From: Alkalihalobacillus sp. TS-13
GTDB taxonomy: Bacteria > Bacillota > Bacilli > Bacillales > Fictibacillaceae
Assembly (NCBI RefSeq): GCF_019720915.1
Contig: NZ_JAHKSI010000001.1
Location: 2,418,001 to 2,482,000 of the forward strand
Reading direction: 5' to 3'
DNA length: 64,000 nucleotides
The position numbers were made by a program, and so were the translations under genes. Each line of letters starts with the position of its first letter. The stretch's first letter is position 1. A model generated the notes under the pieces. It was not told where the DNA came from. It saw only the letters and a list, made by a program, of their open reading frames with translations, and ran no database searches. Below are positions 51,070 through 58,759 of the stretch, piece after piece.

Positions 51070-52467
51070 CTATCTTTCAAAGGTTTTTAACTTCCAAGCA
51101 AGGACATCCCTAAGCATTTCCGGTAAGTAGAAGATTTTTTCCTCTGCATAATGGACAGATGGAAGCAAACGGCCGAATGTAAGCATATCAATGGCACCAA
51201 TGGCGTATATTTTTTCTGAATCCAAAGGTTGCCCATTTATTGAAATGCTTTTTACGTGATACTCGCCATCAGCCATGTCTTTCCCCATGATTTCTACACC
51301 ATCGAAAATCATTCGTCCCATCACTTTCCCGCGAAATCCCAGTCCTTTGACTTCGCGGTGTTCCAATTCCTTGGTCATAGCGTGATGAATCATTTCTTTC
51401 AGATATTCGCCTTTCAGCATGATTTTACATGGATTGATTGGATGGGGACACACACGATGGAGATCCCCTTTCGTAACGGGTCCTGCTTTTAATGGTTCCA
51501 GCAACAATCCTGCATTGATCATGCTGATTTCCGAATCACACCATTCTCTGATTGCTTCCGCTAATAAACTTGTAAAAGCAGAAGGTCCGAACCACTCCAA
51601 ATCGAGCGGGCGATCTAGTTCCGTCACGACCTCAGATAAACGTTCATTGGCTTGTTCACTCAATTGGGCAAGAAGCTGTTCACTATTCATATCAGCCTCA
51701 TACTCCTGCAGGTCGACGCATCGAGCTTTAATATATTCAATTTTTCCTAAGTCTTCATTCCATTCAAGTTCCATGTGACCGATGTAAACACCGAATTTTC
51801 CTGCCTGCCCGATACTCGTATCGTTAGCGTGTAAACCATTTGGAAGGACATGATGCGTATGAGCGCCTAATATGATATCAATGTCATCCATTTCAGTTGA
51901 AATCTGTTTATCCGCTTCTAATCCAAGGTGTGAAAGCAATATAAGAATATCGACCTGGTTCCGAATCTGTTTTACGGACTCTATGAGCGCTTCATAAGGA
52001 TCCTGAATCTTCCATCCAAGCTGATTGTAATAGGCTATATACGGAGCGGTCACACCTACCACGCCGATTTTCAAGCCGTTTTGAAGGGCATGGATTTGGT
52101 ACGGTTTTGCCCATTTCGGCAGCTGTCCGTTTTTCTCTTTCAAATTCGCAACGAGCACTTGAAAGTTTGCTTCATCATATAGATGATCCAGTTGTTCCTT
52201 CGAAAACGTGATCCCTTCATTATTACCGATTGTTGCATTTAGAAAATCAGCTTCATTCATCAATAACACATTCCCCTGGCCTGCTGTTCCTTCTGTAATC
52301 GGATGAAAACGATCCGCATGGTCTCCAATATCGAAACGCAAAAAAAGTTCATCTTTCTCTTCGTGAATCTGTTGCTGATTCTTCAAGAACCCCATGATCC
52401 TCGGCCATTGCTCAAGATGGCTATGTAGATCATTCACATGATACAGATGGAGCTTTTGAATGCTCAT
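51070..52467 (-). CDS. yunD: Metallophosphatase/5'-nucleotidase YunD
   Basis: 465 residues of the 5'-nucleotidase family. The N-terminal metallophosphatase has HVNDLHSHLEQWPRI, RFDIGDHADRF, ATIGNNEGITF, ILLSHLGLEADK and ILGAHTHHVLP, covering the usual Asp, His and Asn ligands; GNNE replaces the more common GNHE. The C-terminal nucleotide-recognition domain spans about 270-465. No signal peptide is visible, so unlike secreted relatives it is cytoplasmic. ATG follows AGGAGATGATACA. B. subtilis YunD is similar in length and position. Confidence 0.9.
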   Translation of the reverse strand: MSIQKLHLYHVNDLHSHLEQWPRIMGFLKNQQQIHEEKDELFLRFDIGDHADRFHPITEGTAGQGNVLLMNEADFLNATIGNNEGITFSKEQLDHLYDEANFQVLVANLKEKNGQLPKWAKPYQIHALQNGLKIGVVGVTAPYIAYYNQLGWKIQDPYEALIESVKQIRNQVDILILLSHLGLEADKQISTEMDDIDIILGAHTHHVLPNGLHANDTSIGQAGKFGVYIGHMELEWNEDLGKIEYIKARCVDLQEYEADMNSEQLLAQLSEQANERLSEVVTELDRPLDLEWFGPSAFTSLLAEAIREWCDSEISMINAGLLLEPLKAGPVTKGDLHRVCPHPINPCKIMLKGEYLKEMIHHAMTKELEHREVKGLGFRGKVMGRMIFDGVEIMGKDMADGEYHVKSISINGQPLDSEKIYAIGAIDMLTFGRLLPSVHYAEEKIFYLPEMLRDVLAWKLKTFER

Positions 52468-52509
52468 TGTATCATCTCCTGTCTATTTCTAATCTCTGTA
52501 TCTTTCTAG

Positions 52510-53355
52510 TTAAAAGAGGTCAAGCTGTCGAGGTGCGAGACCCTCGTAATCGATACCTAGCAGTTCGACCATTTGCCTTGCATTATCTGCTGCATCTCCA
52601 CCGGAATTGTTATTAAACAAGGCAGTCACTTCATGCCCCGGCTTTTCAAGCTGCAGAAGCTTTTCTTTCCATTCTATGAGCTCTTCCTCATTGTAACGAT
52701 AAAGATATCGCACGTCCCGCCAGTTCGGATTCCCTTTCTTTTGCCAGCCATGAACATTCCGGCCATGGAATCGAACCAACGTATGCTCTGTATTTGTTGG
52801 TTCAAGTACAGTCGGTATCGATCCTGCTCCTGATTGCGGTTCATCACAAATGCTGTGGATCCAGCCCTCTTCCTTCATGAACGCCAATGTCCGATCCTTG
52901 AAAGAAGGATGAAACCAGGATTGGTGTCGGAATTCAAGCGCGACTGGGATGCCCTCCATCCGTTCCTTTGTCTGCCTAAGTAAATCGACGTTATCCCGGT
53001 TGCAATCAAACCAGGGCGGATATTGGAAAAGGACCATTTTCAGTTTGTCCGCTGCCTGCAAAGGTTTGATCGACTCTTTATATAAACGGTACATTTCTTC
53101 TTCACTTGAAAAAGGGATGTCGCCCCTCGAGTGCCCTGTCATCCCCTGGTACGCTTTGACAACGAATGAAAAACGCTCTGGTGTTTCCTTGACCCATTTT
53201 TCGTAGTTCTTCACTGGCTGGACAGCGTAAAAAGCCGAATCGATCTCAACTGTCGGGAAGAAACTACTGTAAGTCTGCAACTTTTCATTTGATCTGATAT
53301 CTGCTGGATAAAGGGAGTCATGGTCGCCCCACCCAGTCAGGCCAATCTCAATCAT
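52510..53355 (-). CDS. yunF: DUF72 TIM-barrel protein YunF
   Basis: 281 residues. DUF72 opens MIEIGLTGWGDHDSLYP and carries TYSSFFPTVEIDSAFYAV, RFSFVVKAYQGMTGHSR, VALEFRHQSWF and TLVRFHGRNVHGW, plus FNNNSGGDAADNARQM at the end. A TIM-barrel of unknown enzymatic role, distantly like sugar-phosphate isomerases. ATG follows GAAAGGAATTCATTCAA. Position near yunD is as in B. subtilis (yunF). Confidence 0.9.
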   Translation of the reverse strand: MIEIGLTGWGDHDSLYPADIRSNEKLQTYSSFFPTVEIDSAFYAVQPVKNYEKWVKETPERFSFVVKAYQGMTGHSRGDIPFSSEEEMYRLYKESIKPLQAADKLKMVLFQYPPWFDCNRDNVDLLRQTKERMEGIPVALEFRHQSWFHPSFKDRTLAFMKEEGWIHSICDEPQSGAGSIPTVLEPTNTEHTLVRFHGRNVHGWQKKGNPNWRDVRYLYRYNEEELIEWKEKLLQLEKPGHEVTALFNNNSGGDAADNARQMVELLGIDYEGLAPRQLDLF

Positions 53356-53528
53356 TTGAATGAATTCCTTTCTTATAACGATTGTTGATACTTTATATTT
53401 TGATTTGTCCTTGTGAAAAGTGCAAGTATTTGAGTGTGAGACTTGTTCGAATTTCTTTTATTCTAATTTGTGAACTTTCCGTGGGGGTATCCGAAAGCCT
53501 CCTCGCTGAAACACTTGCTACAAAGTGC

Positions 53529-53712
53529 TAACGGACACAGGAAACCTTATTTTATAATTACTCTCACATTTTATAAAGATAAAGGACACCAGAGATCTTA
53601 TTTCGTTAAAACCTTAATAGATCCGCCCTTTTGTTCACAAATAACGGCTCTGGTGTCCGCTAAATTTCTGACACACAGCATTTTGCCACAAATAACGGCT
53701 CCAGTGTCCGCT
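53529..53712. repeat. CGGACACCAG array, 50-51 bp spacing, inverted halves (copy 2)
   Basis: Two direct units (CTAACGGACACAGGAAACCT and AAAGGACACCAGAGATCTTA, 51 bp apart) and two inverted units (CACAAATAACGGCTCTGGTG and CACAAATAACGGCTCCAGTG, 51 bp apart). It has the same direct-direct-inverted-inverted order as at 8.1 kb. It lies between the SGNH hydrolase terminator and the yunF start. Confidence 0.85.
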
Positions 53713-53736
53713 ATGATTATAGAACATCCAGGTAAA

Positions 53737-53787
53737 AGAAAAGAGACTGATGCAAACCATCAATGTTCATCGATGATTTGCGTCAGC
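53737..53787 (-). terminator. Terminator of the SGNH hydrolase gene
   Basis: On the minus strand GGCTGACGCAAATCATCGATG pairs imperfectly with CATTGATGGTTTGCATCAGTC, followed by TCTTTTCTTTT. Confidence 0.85.
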
Positions 53788-53789
53788 CC

Positions 53790-55022
53790 CTAATTGAATT
53801 TGGATAGGTCTACGATTTCTGCCATCCTTTTATAGCCGTCATCATTCGGATGGAGATGATCACCAGCATCATATTTCGGATTGTAACGTGCAGGATCGTC
53901 TTGATCTCTTAGTGCTTTGTCAAAGTCAATCACACCATCGAAGGCTCCACTGTTTCGGATCCACTCATTTACTTCCTGACGGGTGTTTTCCTTTTCCGGT
54001 GTATACATCCCTGAACCCTTAAAAGGGGTCAACGTCCCGCCATAAATTTTTAAGCCTTTATCATGAGAAGCATCAATGATTTCCTGCATTCTTTCGATGA
54101 TTTTATCTGAATCATACTCTGGATGATGCCTTATATCATTCAGGCCCTGATTCAAAATTACTGCCTTGACTCCTGTTTGGCTGAACACATCCTGCTCAAG
54201 TCTCGCAAACGCATTCTCCCCTTTATCAGAAGAACTATTGATCAAATGATTAGCCGAAACTCCTGCATTCAGGACAGACATCTTCGTTTCTGATTCTTCA
54301 TTGAACCTTTTGGCTAAAAAATCTGGCCACCGATGGTCTGCATCCATTTTAGAATGATTGCCATTCGCGATAGAACTTCCTAAGACAACAACGGAACCGT
54401 CAACCTTTGTATCGGGTATGACATCAATGCCGTCCATCCAGAACCAGGCATCTTCTTTTTTCTTAAACGCCTTATCATCCGTATTTGAACTATGATTACC
54501 CGGTTCTGAAATATAGTTCGTCTGCATCGAACGAGGATGCCATGTTGCAGGACCTGACTTCTCTTTAACATAAATACTCACCGCAAGTTTTTCATCACTT
54601 TTCACATTAAACGGGATAGGGTCGCTAAATGTCCTATTCCCTGCAGGAATCGTTACCTTTTGATCTCCTTCAAAAGTGACTTGCTTATCAGATCCAGAAA
54701 CAGTCTCTGCACCAGTTTTCACACGCGCAACATGTACCTCTTCAATCGTAAGCGAATCTGAATTAAAAGTATTTGCCATTCGAATTCTCAACTTTTTTCC
54801 GTCCATATTTGGTTTGATGATCATCCGGATCGTTTGATCTTCAAAGCCTTGTTTGGACACGCCGTCCTCACCAGGTTGTTGCATACTTGCCGTCCAAGCA
54901 CCAATCCAATTTCCTTTATCCTGCTCGCTTCCGTTTGAAGAGTCAACATCAAATGCAGCTATACATAATGAAAGGAAAATGATGATTCCAGTTGCGAGAA
55001 TAAAGTATTGTAAACGTAACAT
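53790..55022 (-). CDS. Secreted SGNH/GDSL hydrolase with N-terminal beta domain
   Basis: 410 residues. A membrane signal (about 5-24), then an N-terminal beta-rich domain (30-185: WIGAWTASMQQPGEDG, IRMIIKPNMDGKKLRIRMAN). An SGNH hydrolase domain follows: block I is VVVLGSSIANGNHS (GSS rather than GDS, the second Ser being the likely nucleophile), block III is NQGLNDIRHH, and block V is DAGDHLHPNDDGY with Asp and His. It would act outside the cell as an esterase or lipase on an unknown substrate. ATG follows AGAAGGGCAAGG. No co-directed partner gene is seen. Confidence 0.87.
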   Translation of the reverse strand: MLRLQYFILATGIIIFLSLCIAAFDVDSSNGSEQDKGNWIGAWTASMQQPGEDGVSKQGFEDQTIRMIIKPNMDGKKLRIRMANTFNSDSLTIEEVHVARVKTGAETVSGSDKQVTFEGDQKVTIPAGNRTFSDPIPFNVKSDEKLAVSIYVKEKSGPATWHPRSMQTNYISEPGNHSSNTDDKAFKKKEDAWFWMDGIDVIPDTKVDGSVVVLGSSIANGNHSKMDADHRWPDFLAKRFNEESETKMSVLNAGVSANHLINSSSDKGENAFARLEQDVFSQTGVKAVILNQGLNDIRHHPEYDSDKIIERMQEIIDASHDKGLKIYGGTLTPFKGSGMYTPEKENTRQEVNEWIRNSGAFDGVIDFDKALRDQDDPARYNPKYDAGDHLHPNDDGYKRMAEIVDLSKFN

Positions 55023-55136
55023 AAAAACCTTGCCCTTCTTAGTGATGTCGTTTCTTACTCCTAACTCCTAGAAGAGATTATTCGACATCAATCTACCCAT
55101 TGTTGGGTGTAAGGAAGGCAAGGGTATCCGTTCATC

Positions 55137-55607
55137 TTACATACCGCAAGCGACCGCACCATTTTTCTGTAAATATTTCTGATGATATTCCTCTGCGTCA
55201 TAGAAGGTAGGAGCTTTTTCAACTTCAGTCACGATCGGAAGCTTGAATACTGCTTTTTCCGTTAATTCGTTGATCTTCTCTTCGGCTATAAATTTTTGAT
55301 TGGGATTTGTATAAAAAATGACTGAACGATATTGATGTCCAATATCAATACCTTGCCGATTCCGAGCGGTCGGGTCATGTACTTCAAAGAATGTGTTGAG
55401 TAGTTCATAATATGAAATCAAGGAAGGATCGTATTGTATCTTGACCGCCTCCGCATGTCCTGTTTCTCCAGTCTTCACTTGTTCATATGTCGGGTTTTCG
55501 ACTGTACCGCCTATATAACCTACGCGTGTTGAAACAACACCTACAAATTTTTCAAAGAATGATTCAACACCCCAAAAGCATCCAGCTCCAAAAATAGCTG
55601 TTTCCAT
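55137..55607 (-). CDS. msrA: Peptide-methionine (S)-S-oxide reductase MsrA
   Basis: 156 residues. Nucleophile Cys10 lies in AIFGAGCFWGVESFF, with YIGGTVENPTYEQVKTGETG and GHQYRSVIFY as further diagnostics. The resolving Cys is at the C-terminus (GAVACGM). It repairs S-methionine sulfoxide in proteins and free Met. No MsrB domain is fused. ATG follows AAAGGACAGATGAGAC. Expression is governed by an S-box leader upstream, linking repair capacity to SAM level. Confidence 0.95.
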   Translation of the reverse strand: METAIFGAGCFWGVESFFEKFVGVVSTRVGYIGGTVENPTYEQVKTGETGHAEAVKIQYDPSLISYYELLNTFFEVHDPTARNRQGIDIGHQYRSVIFYTNPNQKFIAEEKINELTEKAVFKLPIVTEVEKAPTFYDAEEYHQKYLQKNGAVACGM

Positions 55608-55670
55608 GTCTCATCTGTCCTTTCAAAATAACGAAACTTCTATCGAGAGCTTTTCGCTGGTATCCATTAC

Positions 55671-55711
55671 AACGAAAAAACCCTTTTCTCATCCAGTAAG
55701 AAAAGGGTTCG
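55671..55711 (-). terminator. Riboswitch-controlled terminator upstream of msrA
   Basis: On the minus strand ACCCTTTTCT and AGAAAAGGGT form a stem around TACTGGATG, followed by TTTTTCG. Confidence 0.88.
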
Positions 55712-55727
55712 TATCTATTCGTAACGA

Positions 55728-55850
55728 TCCTCTCATCTTCTAGGATGTTTGACCATCCTACAGGAATTGGCACCGTTCTCCTCAATCGTTTGATTGATTC
55801 GATGGTTGCCGGGCATCAAAGGGCCAGTCCCTCCGCCTCTCTGGATAAGA
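55728..55850 (-). promoter_or_regulatory. SAM riboswitch (S box) upstream of msrA
   Basis: On the minus strand, in order: CTTATCCAGAGAGGCGGAGG, GACTGGCCC, TGATGCCCGGCAACC, GGTGCCAATTCC and finally GATGAGAG. These are the conserved S-box blocks. SAM binding should favour the downstream terminator and lower msrA expression. Confidence 0.93.
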
Positions 55851-55882
55851 AGTTTTCATTATTCATTTTTATTTTGATTATC

Positions 55883-55911
55883 ATATTAACACGTTTAAAT
55901 GACGAAGTAAA
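55883..55911 (-). promoter_or_regulatory. Promoter of the S-box leader
   Basis: On the minus strand TTTACT and TAATAT are 17 bp apart, about 33 bases upstream of the aptamer. Confidence 0.55.
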
Positions 55912-55974
55912 GCAAGATTTTTTGTATTTATTCAGTTTATGTAATGGCAACGTTTTTTGTAACGGCATTAACCT

Positions 55975-56007
55975 AAAAGAGACCGATTAAAACGGTCTCT
56001 TCCATAA
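55975..56007 (-). terminator. Terminator of the SASP gene
   Basis: AAGAGACCG and CGGTCTCTT form a perfect stem around ATTAAAA; the minus strand continues TTTAGG. Confidence 0.8.
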
Positions 56008-56012
56008 AACTA

Positions 56013-56207
56013 TTACTGTTGTTTATTGTTGCTTAATTGCTGTTCGGCCATCCCGACTAGACGTTTAGTCATTTGACCACCGACAGCACCATTTTCACGT
56101 GAGGTAGTATCTGCACCAGGTTGAATCCCCATTTCATTGGCGGTTTCTTCTTTCAGCTGCTCCATAGCATTTTTCGCACCAGGTACCAAAAGTTTGTTTC
56201 TTGCCAT
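56013..56207 (-). CDS. Small acid-soluble spore protein, alpha/beta type
   Basis: 64 residues with the two SASP signatures: the N-terminal [17 protein letters not shown], which includes the GPR protease site region, and the C-terminal [20 protein letters not shown], which contacts DNA. It coats spore DNA in the A-form and protects it from UV and chemicals. The Gln-rich tail is normal. ATG follows GTGTGGAGTGATGGATC. Expected to be forespore (sigma-G) controlled; I could not define the promoter. Confidence 0.96.
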   Translation of the reverse strand: MARNKLLVPGAKNAMEQLKEETANEMGIQPGADTTSRENGAVGGQMTKRLVGMAEQQLSNNKQQ

Positions 56208-56389
56208 GATCCATCACTCCACACGTTTATTTGAGTAATCGTAATTACTCACTTTTAATTTAACCTTAGCTACAGGTTCTGATTAAATGAAATATTTCCT
56301 GTATCTTAAGATTCTGGTAACTGCATCTGCCCATCTTTGTTTGACATTTACAGCTTATTTATAACCCCACTTTTTTTATAGTAAGATCT

Positions 56390-56697
56390 TTATAACAGTC
56401 CTTCGGTCCACCAGCTAGAAACAACGCCTGACCATTCATAAAAAAGATCTTTCATCTACAAAAAACGCTGAAGTATTTGCGATATCCACTGGTTTTCCTA
56501 CACGACCCAAAGGATACTCCTTCCACTGTATCTATTACTTCCTCGGCTTCAACAACATTAACGACTTTCGTATAATTGTCATAACCTTTTTCTTTATATT
56601 TCGCAACTGTTTCCACTAATGCTTTTTCATTCACATCTATTATCGTTACCTTGCCTCCCTTATTTGCAAACTGTAGTGCTATTTCTTTTCCGATCAT
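56390..56697 (-). pseudogene. Short-chain dehydrogenase remnant
   Basis: The minus strand reads an SDR fragment without the TGxxxGIG start: GKEIALQFANKGGKVTIIDV, then VVNVVEAEEVIDTVEG. It jumps, in another frame, to YPLGRVGKPVDIANTSAFFV, and in a third to FMNGQALFLAGGP, the SDR C-terminus. So the N-terminus is missing, roughly 110-120 codons (including the YxxxK active site) are deleted, and there are two frameshifts. Clearly non-functional. Confidence 0.85.
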
Positions 56698-56805
56698 TAA
56701 CTTATTACTAAAGAACTATTTTTTAGAATTTTCAGATTAATTGTTTGATTAAGGGTTTAAATCTCCATATACTAGGCTTCAATCATTTGAATAGGAGGGA
56801 AAACT

Positions 56806-57747
56806 TTGAAGTATTCATGGAGTAAAATTTTGATTGTTGTTTTGACGGGTATGCTCTTAGTTTCTGGATTGAATTTTTCGCTTGCGGAAGCGAAGAAAGG
56901 CGATCTGCTTGAATGGAATGGTCAGACGATCGCAACCTTGGATGTGAATGGTAAGTCCTATATCCCAGTAGAACAGGCAGCTCAGGCATCAGGATCAGAC
57001 ATACATAAAAGCAAAAACAAATTTTTCATGCAGTCCAGACTGGATCGGATTCAGAAAAAAGGAGTCATTCGGGTAGGAACCACTGGTGATTATAAACCAT
57101 TCACCTACTTTAACGATGAAACAAACGAATTTGAAGGTCTTGATATCGAAGCTGCCAAAATGATGGCCGAAGATTTAGGAGTAAAGGTTGAGTTTGTTCG
57201 AACCTCTTGGCCGACCTTAATGGAGGATCTTCTAGATGACAAGTTTGATATCGCTGTCGGTGGAATCAGTCGAAATACCGATCGCCAAAAAACAGCTCAC
57301 TTGAGCCACCCTTATCTAGACGATGGAAAATCACCCTTGATCCGCGAGGAAGATAAAGAACGTTACCAAAGCTTAGAGGATATCGATCAGCCTGATGTAA
57401 CAATTGGTGTGAACCCAGGCGGAACGAACCAAAAGTTTGTGGATGCCAATATTAAACAAGCGAATGTTATCGTCATTGAAAATAACCTTGATATCCCACC
57501 AATGGTCGCAGAAGGCGAAGTCGATGTCATGATTACCGATAGGGTTGAAGCGATTTACTATGCAAGTAAAGACGAAAGACTATATGCCGCATTGACCGAT
57601 AACACATTTACTAAAAGCCAAAAAGGCTACCTTATGCACCGGAACGATCCGACCTTCCAAAACTGGGTAAACCTCTGGATGGAAGAAATGGAGCTACACG
57701 GTGAATTCGACCGCCTCAAAAAAGAATGGATATATGGGGAGGAATAA
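56806..57747 (+). CDS. PheC-like solute-binding-fold protein (possible cyclohexadienyl dehydratase)
   Basis: 313 residues. A signal peptide (1-28), a short copper-amine-oxidase-N-like segment (EWNGQTIATLDVNGKSYIPV), then a bacterial solute-binding family 3 domain (about 75-313). The latter resembles PheC-type cyclohexadienyl/arogenate dehydratases more than transport receptors: GTTGDYKPFTYFN, RTSWPTLMEDLLDDKFDIAV, NPGGTNQKF and ITDRVEA, whose Glu matches the proposed catalytic acid. No ABC permease or ATPase gene is adjacent, which favours an enzyme over a transporter. TTG start with AGGAGGG 7 bases upstream. Function as dehydratase is inference. Confidence 0.8.
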   Translation: MKYSWSKILIVVLTGMLLVSGLNFSLAEAKKGDLLEWNGQTIATLDVNGKSYIPVEQAAQASGSDIHKSKNKFFMQSRLDRIQKKGVIRVGTTGDYKPFTYFNDETNEFEGLDIEAAKMMAEDLGVKVEFVRTSWPTLMEDLLDDKFDIAVGGISRNTDRQKTAHLSHPYLDDGKSPLIREEDKERYQSLEDIDQPDVTIGVNPGGTNQKFVDANIKQANVIVIENNLDIPPMVAEGEVDVMITDRVEAIYYASKDERLYAALTDNTFTKSQKGYLMHRNDPTFQNWVNLWMEEMELHGEFDRLKKEWIYGEE

Positions 57748-57871
57748 TTTCGAAGACCCTTCCATCCTAATTAGCTGAGCTACATCAAACAATAAGGAAA
57801 TCATTAAGGTAAAAAACAACTATAATTATTTAGTCACTTGTATGCATAGTTGATTGTGTGCGTAAATAGAA

Positions 57872-57985
57872 GTGTCGGAGCCGACAAAAATGCGAAAGGA
57901 GGCTGATTGAAGTTGATCACAAAATTTGAGGTGGTTTCCGCTTAGTCGGAAACCTCATAGTACAGGGTCGCTATTCGCGGCCCTT
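57872..57985 (+). ncRNA. Three-hairpin intergenic unit with short leader-like frame
   Basis: TGTCGG-AG-CCGACA, then AAAGGAGG and a 10-codon frame (57913-57945, MITKFEVVSA) that overlaps GGTTTCCG/CGGAAACC, then AGGGTCGC-TATTC-GCGGCCCT followed by TTTAAT. The strong ribosome site followed by a tiny frame and terminator-like stems recalls leaders and decayed type I toxin loci. Transcription and function are unproven. Confidence 0.35.
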
Positions 57986-58109
57986 TAATATTTCGAAAAT
58001 TTCGACTTTCAACAAACGCAAAACCCACTTATACTAAAAACAAATGTAATTAAGATACCTTTTTGTAAATCTTACATTCAATTACAAGTGAAAGGAGAGG
58101 TACAAAGCG

Positions 58110-58205
58110 ATGAAAATTGTGAAATTGTATATTCACGTACACCTTACTTATAAGGAGGACGTCAATTTTGGAATACAAGAACGGGAAAGAGGTGTTCCCT
58201 CCTAG
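58110..58205 (+). CDS. Short upstream frame overlapping the CD3324-type gene
   Basis: 31 codons (MKIVKLYIHVHLTYKEDVNF and on), with AAAGGAGAGG 9 bases before its ATG. It covers the ribosome site of the next gene and overlaps its first 38 bases in another frame, so translation of the two is likely coupled. It may only be a leader peptide. Confidence 0.4.
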   Translation: MKIVKLYIHVHLTYKEDVNFGIQERERGVPS

Positions 58206-58458
58206 CTTGCTAAAAGAAGTGCAAAAACATATTCAAGGCGAGTTGATTTATATCCCCAAGAAGAACAATCAGCGGGCTGGGTGGGGAGAAATGAACGGTT
58301 CACGTCAGTTACTTGCTCAAAGAAACCAAGAGATCTATCAATTATATAAAGATGGTTGGTCGTTTGAAGAATTAGAACAAAAGTTCAACTTATCCATTGA
58401 AAGCATCCGAAAGATTATTTATAAAACACGTGGTTTACTTAACAAATCAAAAAGTTAG
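58168..58458 (+). CDS. CD3324 family protein, Mor-like helix-turn-helix
   Basis: 96 residues. An N-terminal LLKEVQKHIQGELIYIPKKN motif is shared with the CD3324/Mor-like small protein family. The C-terminal half is a helix-turn-helix (IYQLYKDGWSFEELEQKFNL, SIESIRKIIYKTRG) like that of the phage Mu Mor activator. Probably DNA-binding; targets are unknown. TTG start with AAGGAGG 10 bases upstream. It is overlapped by a short upstream frame. It has no close co-directed partner. Confidence 0.82.
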   Translation: MEYKNGKEVFPPSLLKEVQKHIQGELIYIPKKNNQRAGWGEMNGSRQLLAQRNQEIYQLYKDGWSFEELEQKFNLSIESIRKIIYKTRGLLNKSKS

Positions 58459-58705
58459 ACTAAATTTGGAAGACTTCTAAAACACGGTCAGTTGATGAAG
58501 CCACCACTATGACAATACCCCCTAAAGGCACTTCTTGAGCAAAACATCACACTCACTGTTGTGGTAGCCAAGGCTCCTGATGACCATGTTAAACGTCAAG
58601 AATGGACTTTTTGATTTAAAGGTGCTATGAAATATGCTTGGGAAAGAAGAGGGCTTGGAAAAAACCAGGTCCTTTTTTTGTCATTTCATAAATAACCTTA
58701 AAAAC
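58459..58705. other. Intergenic stretch with a possible coding remnant
   Basis: A + strand frame without a start (about 58528-58614, LLEQNITLTVVVAKAPDDHV) could be the tail of a lost gene. GGCTTGGAAAAAACCAGGTCC with seven T (about 58650-58680) may be a weak terminator. Nothing else recognised. Confidence 0.35.
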
Positions 58706-58748
58706 AATTAAAAAAGACGCAAAATTAAAAATTTGCGCCTTTTCTCGT
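58706..58748 (-). terminator. Terminator of helD
   Basis: On the minus strand GGCGCAAATTTTT pairs with AAAATTTTGCGTC, followed by TTTTTTAATTG. Confidence 0.9.
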
Positions 58749-58759
58749 AAGAATATATT

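Noticed and set aside
55745-55990. 81-codon + strand frame near the msrA leader
   Set aside because: It is the reverse strand of the S-box riboswitch and its promoter.
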